A DNA stretch of 64,000 nucleotides, from NCBI RefSeq assembly GCF_000374125.1, contig NZ_KB893625.1, positions 248,001-312,000 of the forward strand, in the 5' to 3' direction. Below, piece by piece: positions 62,050-64,000 of this stretch (positions within the stretch are counted from its first letter, which is position 1; every line of letters begins with the position of its first letter). The DNA is from Niabella aurantiaca DSM 17617 (lineage in GTDB: Bacteria; Bacteroidota; Bacteroidia; Chitinophagales; Chitinophagaceae). Below the pieces are notes generated by a model. It ran no database searches, was not told the DNA's origin, and was given only the letters and a program-made list of their open reading frames with translations. The position numbers were made by a program, and so were the translations under genes.

Positions 62050-63342
62050 TTGGATAGTGAACTGATAGCAGGCCAAAGTTTTCCGCTCGACGACACGGTC
62101 TTCATAAAGACAAAAGTGTTAAACTGGTTAAGACGGTTTAACACTTTTTGCTTTTTGGACTCCTGTGAGTTTCCGGATGGAGATTTTGATTTTCTTGCCG
62201 GGGCCGGCATCCGGCGGCAGATCACGCTTTCGGGTCATGAGGCGCTGGAGCGGTTTGATGCATTGGTAAAGGAAAAAAGGCAATGGCTGCTGGGCCACTG
62301 GAACTATGAACTGTATGCGGGAACAGCCGGGCCGGCTTCTCAAAACGAGAAGGCAGTAGATTTTCCCGGAGGCTTCTTCTTTGAACCGGAATGCGTGGTC
62401 TATGCAACCGGCGGCCGGCTTTTTATTGAGGGGCAGGATCCGGCGGCCGTTTATAAAGAGCTGTGCTGCGAGGTAGCGATCGTACCGCGGCCACCGCATT
62501 TACAGGAACCCGTCCGCTGCCGGGTAACAAAAGAAGAATACCTGCAAACCATAAAAAAGCTGCAGGAACATATTCACCGGGGCGACTGTTATGAGATCAA
62601 CTATTGCGTGGAGTTTTTTACGGAAGGTGCGGCCATCGATGCCCCGGATATCTACCGCCGGCTTGCCGCACATTCACCCAATCCTTTTGCCGGTTTATAC
62701 CGGCTGCATGGCCAGTGGCTGATCTGTGCCAGTCCGGAAAGATTCCTGAAAAAAAAGGGGGACCAGCTCATCAGTCAGCCCATCAAAGGGACCCTGTTGC
62801 GAAGCAGGACCGACGCTGCGGGCCTGCAGGAAGAACAGGCGCAGCTGTTTCAAAGCGAAAAGGACCGGGCGGAGAATGTAATGGTAGTGGATCTGGTCAG
62901 GAACGACCTGTCCCGTATCTGCAGCGAAGGATCCGTACAGGTAGATGAGCTTTTCGGGATCTATAGCTTTGCACAGGTGCACCAGATGATCTCAACCGTT
63001 TCCGGGACGCTGCGGGAGGGCGTTACTATGGCTGATATCCTGGATGCCACCTTCCCCATGGGCTCTATGACCGGGGCGCCAAAGATCCGCGTGATGCAGC
63101 TGATCCGCCGGTATGAAAAAACGGAAAGGGGTATTTTCTCGGGGGCGCTGGGCTATATACGGCCCAATGGCGATTTTGATTTTAATGTAGTGATCCGGAG
63201 CCTGATGTATAACGAACCGGCGGCATATCTTTCCTATAAGGTCGGATCGGGGATCACCATTTACAGCGACCCGGAAAAGGAGTGGGAAGAATGCCTGTTA
63301 AAAGCCAAAGCGATCCGGGCAGTACTGGAAGGCCGGGCGTAA
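62050..63342 (+). CDS. pabB: Aminodeoxychorismate synthase component I
   Basis: A 430-residue chorismate-binding enzyme. The PIKGT motif (Lys246) is the lysine-containing signature of PabB, in contrast to PIAGT of anthranilate synthase, so I favour PabB (making 4-amino-4-deoxychorismate for folate). Other family phrases are ENVMVVDLVRNDLSRICSEG, VHQMISTVSGTL, FPMGSMTGAPKIRVMQLI, and GALGYIRPNGDFDFNV. The start is a TTG at 62050; a GTG at 62116 would remove 22 residues. The N-terminal domain is short. The glutamine amidotransferase partner is not in view. Confidence 0.87.
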   Translation: MDSELIAGQSFPLDDTVFIKTKVLNWLRRFNTFCFLDSCEFPDGDFDFLAGAGIRRQITLSGHEALERFDALVKEKRQWLLGHWNYELYAGTAGPASQNEKAVDFPGGFFFEPECVVYATGGRLFIEGQDPAAVYKELCCEVAIVPRPPHLQEPVRCRVTKEEYLQTIKKLQEHIHRGDCYEINYCVEFFTEGAAIDAPDIYRRLAAHSPNPFAGLYRLHGQWLICASPERFLKKKGDQLISQPIKGTLLRSRTDAAGLQEEQAQLFQSEKDRAENVMVVDLVRNDLSRICSEGSVQVDELFGIYSFAQVHQMISTVSGTLREGVTMADILDATFPMGSMTGAPKIRVMQLIRRYEKTERGIFSGALGYIRPNGDFDFNVVIRSLMYNEPAAYLSYKVGSGITIYSDPEKEWEECLLKAKAIRAVLEGRA

Positions 63343-63358
63343 ACAGGCTGGTAGACCG

Positions 63359-64000
63359 CTACCGGTTGTTTTCAAACTGTTTTACCGCCTGCAGGAGCGG
63401 CTCCTTGCAGGACTCACTCACCGGGATCTCGATATTGCCCAGGCATACAAGATCCCGTTTGATGACCGTGATTTTTGAAAGCGCCACCAGGTAAGATTTG
63501 TGCGTGCGTGCAAAACTGCCCCGCGGCAGTTTTTCCTCTATGGCCTTTAGGGTCATGCGGGTAACTACGGGCCGGGAAGCGGTGGAAAGGTGGATCTTGA
63601 TATAGTCTTTCAGTCCTTCCACATACAGAATGTCGGCGATCACTATTTTAACAAGCGTATATTCCACATTTACAAAAAGGTATTGCGGTGCGGGCGCTGT
63701 ACCGGTATTTTTTGCTGTTTTAAGCTGAAATAATTCCTGTGCACGGTTGCAGGCCTTCAGGAGCCGTTCAAAAGAAAAAGGTTTTAGAATATAGTCCACC
63801 ACGTTGAGGTCAAAACCCTGCAAGGCATATTGCTCATAAGCGGTCACCATAATGATCATGGGCGGGTGCTCCAGCGTATGGAGGAACCGGATGCCGTTTA
63901 TCCCCGGCATCTGTACATCCATGAAAAGGAGGTCGATCGGTTCGGTCTGCAGATACCGGGAAAGTTCTAATGCATTCTTACAGGTACGGATCACTTCAAT
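63359..64000 (-). CDS. LytTR-type response regulator (partial)
   Basis: At least 213 residues, open through the window end, so the N-terminus is cut. Visible are the receiver domain with DLLFMDVQMPGINGI (phospho-acceptor Asp), MVTAYEQYALQGFDL and YILKPFSF (conserved Lys), then a linker, then a LytTR DNA-binding domain with LYVEGLKDYIKIHL and SFARTHKSYLVAL. This design usually pairs with a LytS-like membrane kinase encoded upstream, beyond the window. It faces pabB convergently with 16 bases between stops. Confidence 0.9.
   Translation of the reverse strand: MEVIRTCKNALELSRYLQTEPIDLLFMDVQMPGINGIRFLHTLEHPPMIIMVTAYEQYALQGFDLNVVDYILKPFSFERLLKACNRAQELFQLKTAKNTGTAPAPQYLFVNVEYTLVKIVIADILYVEGLKDYIKIHLSTASRPVVTRMTLKAIEEKLPRGSFARTHKSYLVALSKITVIKRDLVCLGNIEIPVSESCKEPLLQAVKQFENNR

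Noticed and set aside
62050-63342. Calling this gene trpE
   Set aside because: The motif PIKGT with Lys in place of Ala favours PabB; no trp genes are nearby.
1-64000. CRISPR arrays, rRNA genes, prophage or plasmid replication genes
   Set aside because: No regular direct repeats with spacers, no rRNA-like stretches and no phage or plasmid genes were seen.

Overview
The window reads as chromosomal DNA of a member of the Bacteroidota, most likely a Chitinophagaceae-type soil or plant-associated glycan degrader. This is inferred from the SusC/SusD pair, the 7TMR-DISM histidine kinase, the many signal-peptide and lipoprotein glycan enzymes, the DUF5107, DUF4998 and DUF6934 families, and repeated TAnnTTTG promoter boxes with few Shine-Dalgarno sequences. 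No 16S gene is present, so the genus is not fixed. Gene density is high.

Layout. 1-1.5 kb: an IS21-type istB without a recognisable istA. 1.5-6.4 kb: a DUF5107/TPR protein and a DUF4091 (GH123-like) protein, probably one glycan-related operon. 6.8-8.0 kb: an exported coiled-coil protein. 8.2-13.8 kb: a signalling locus made of a stand-alone receiver protein, divergent from a four-gene operon (ThiF/E1-like enzyme, acyl-homoserine-lactone-synthase/FeeM-like GNAT protein, 7TMR-DISM histidine kinase, receiver-kinase hybrid). This is the best candidate here for an undescribed system: its gene content suggests making and sensing a small molecule. 13.8-22 kb: housekeeping genes (M3 dipeptidyl carboxypeptidase, glutaryl-CoA dehydrogenase-type enzyme, aroK, DUF423, ftsK, LolA-like). 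22.1-24.4 kb: an S41 protease.

24.5-41.4 kb is a polysaccharide utilization locus: LacI regulator, mannonate-oxidoreductase-like SDR, SusC, SusD, two surface-type lipoproteins, two GH99/WbsX-like enzymes, a GH115 alpha-glucuronidase and a sulfatase. The GH115 and the SDR together point to a glucuronate-containing, possibly sulfated glycan.

41.7-49.8 kb: Ca2+/H+ antiporter with kdsA, a threonine-dehydrogenase-like SDR, YdeI, then a FucP-type transporter and nagA overlapping in one operon with a LacI-family gene behind, and a 48-residue small protein. 50-56.3 kb is a protein quality control block: clpX, two tandem clpP genes and trigger factor, with a phosphoesterase and a membrane protein inserted. 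56.4-64 kb: tRNA-Leu(UAG), a 5'-truncated DUF6934 gene with a 56-residue partner, rsh, purA, a very acidic protein, pabB, and a LytTR response regulator cut by the window end.

Functions are recognised from sequence motifs and memory of families; no database search was run. Several starts were moved inward from the longest open frame because a promoter box or signal peptide fits the inner start better.
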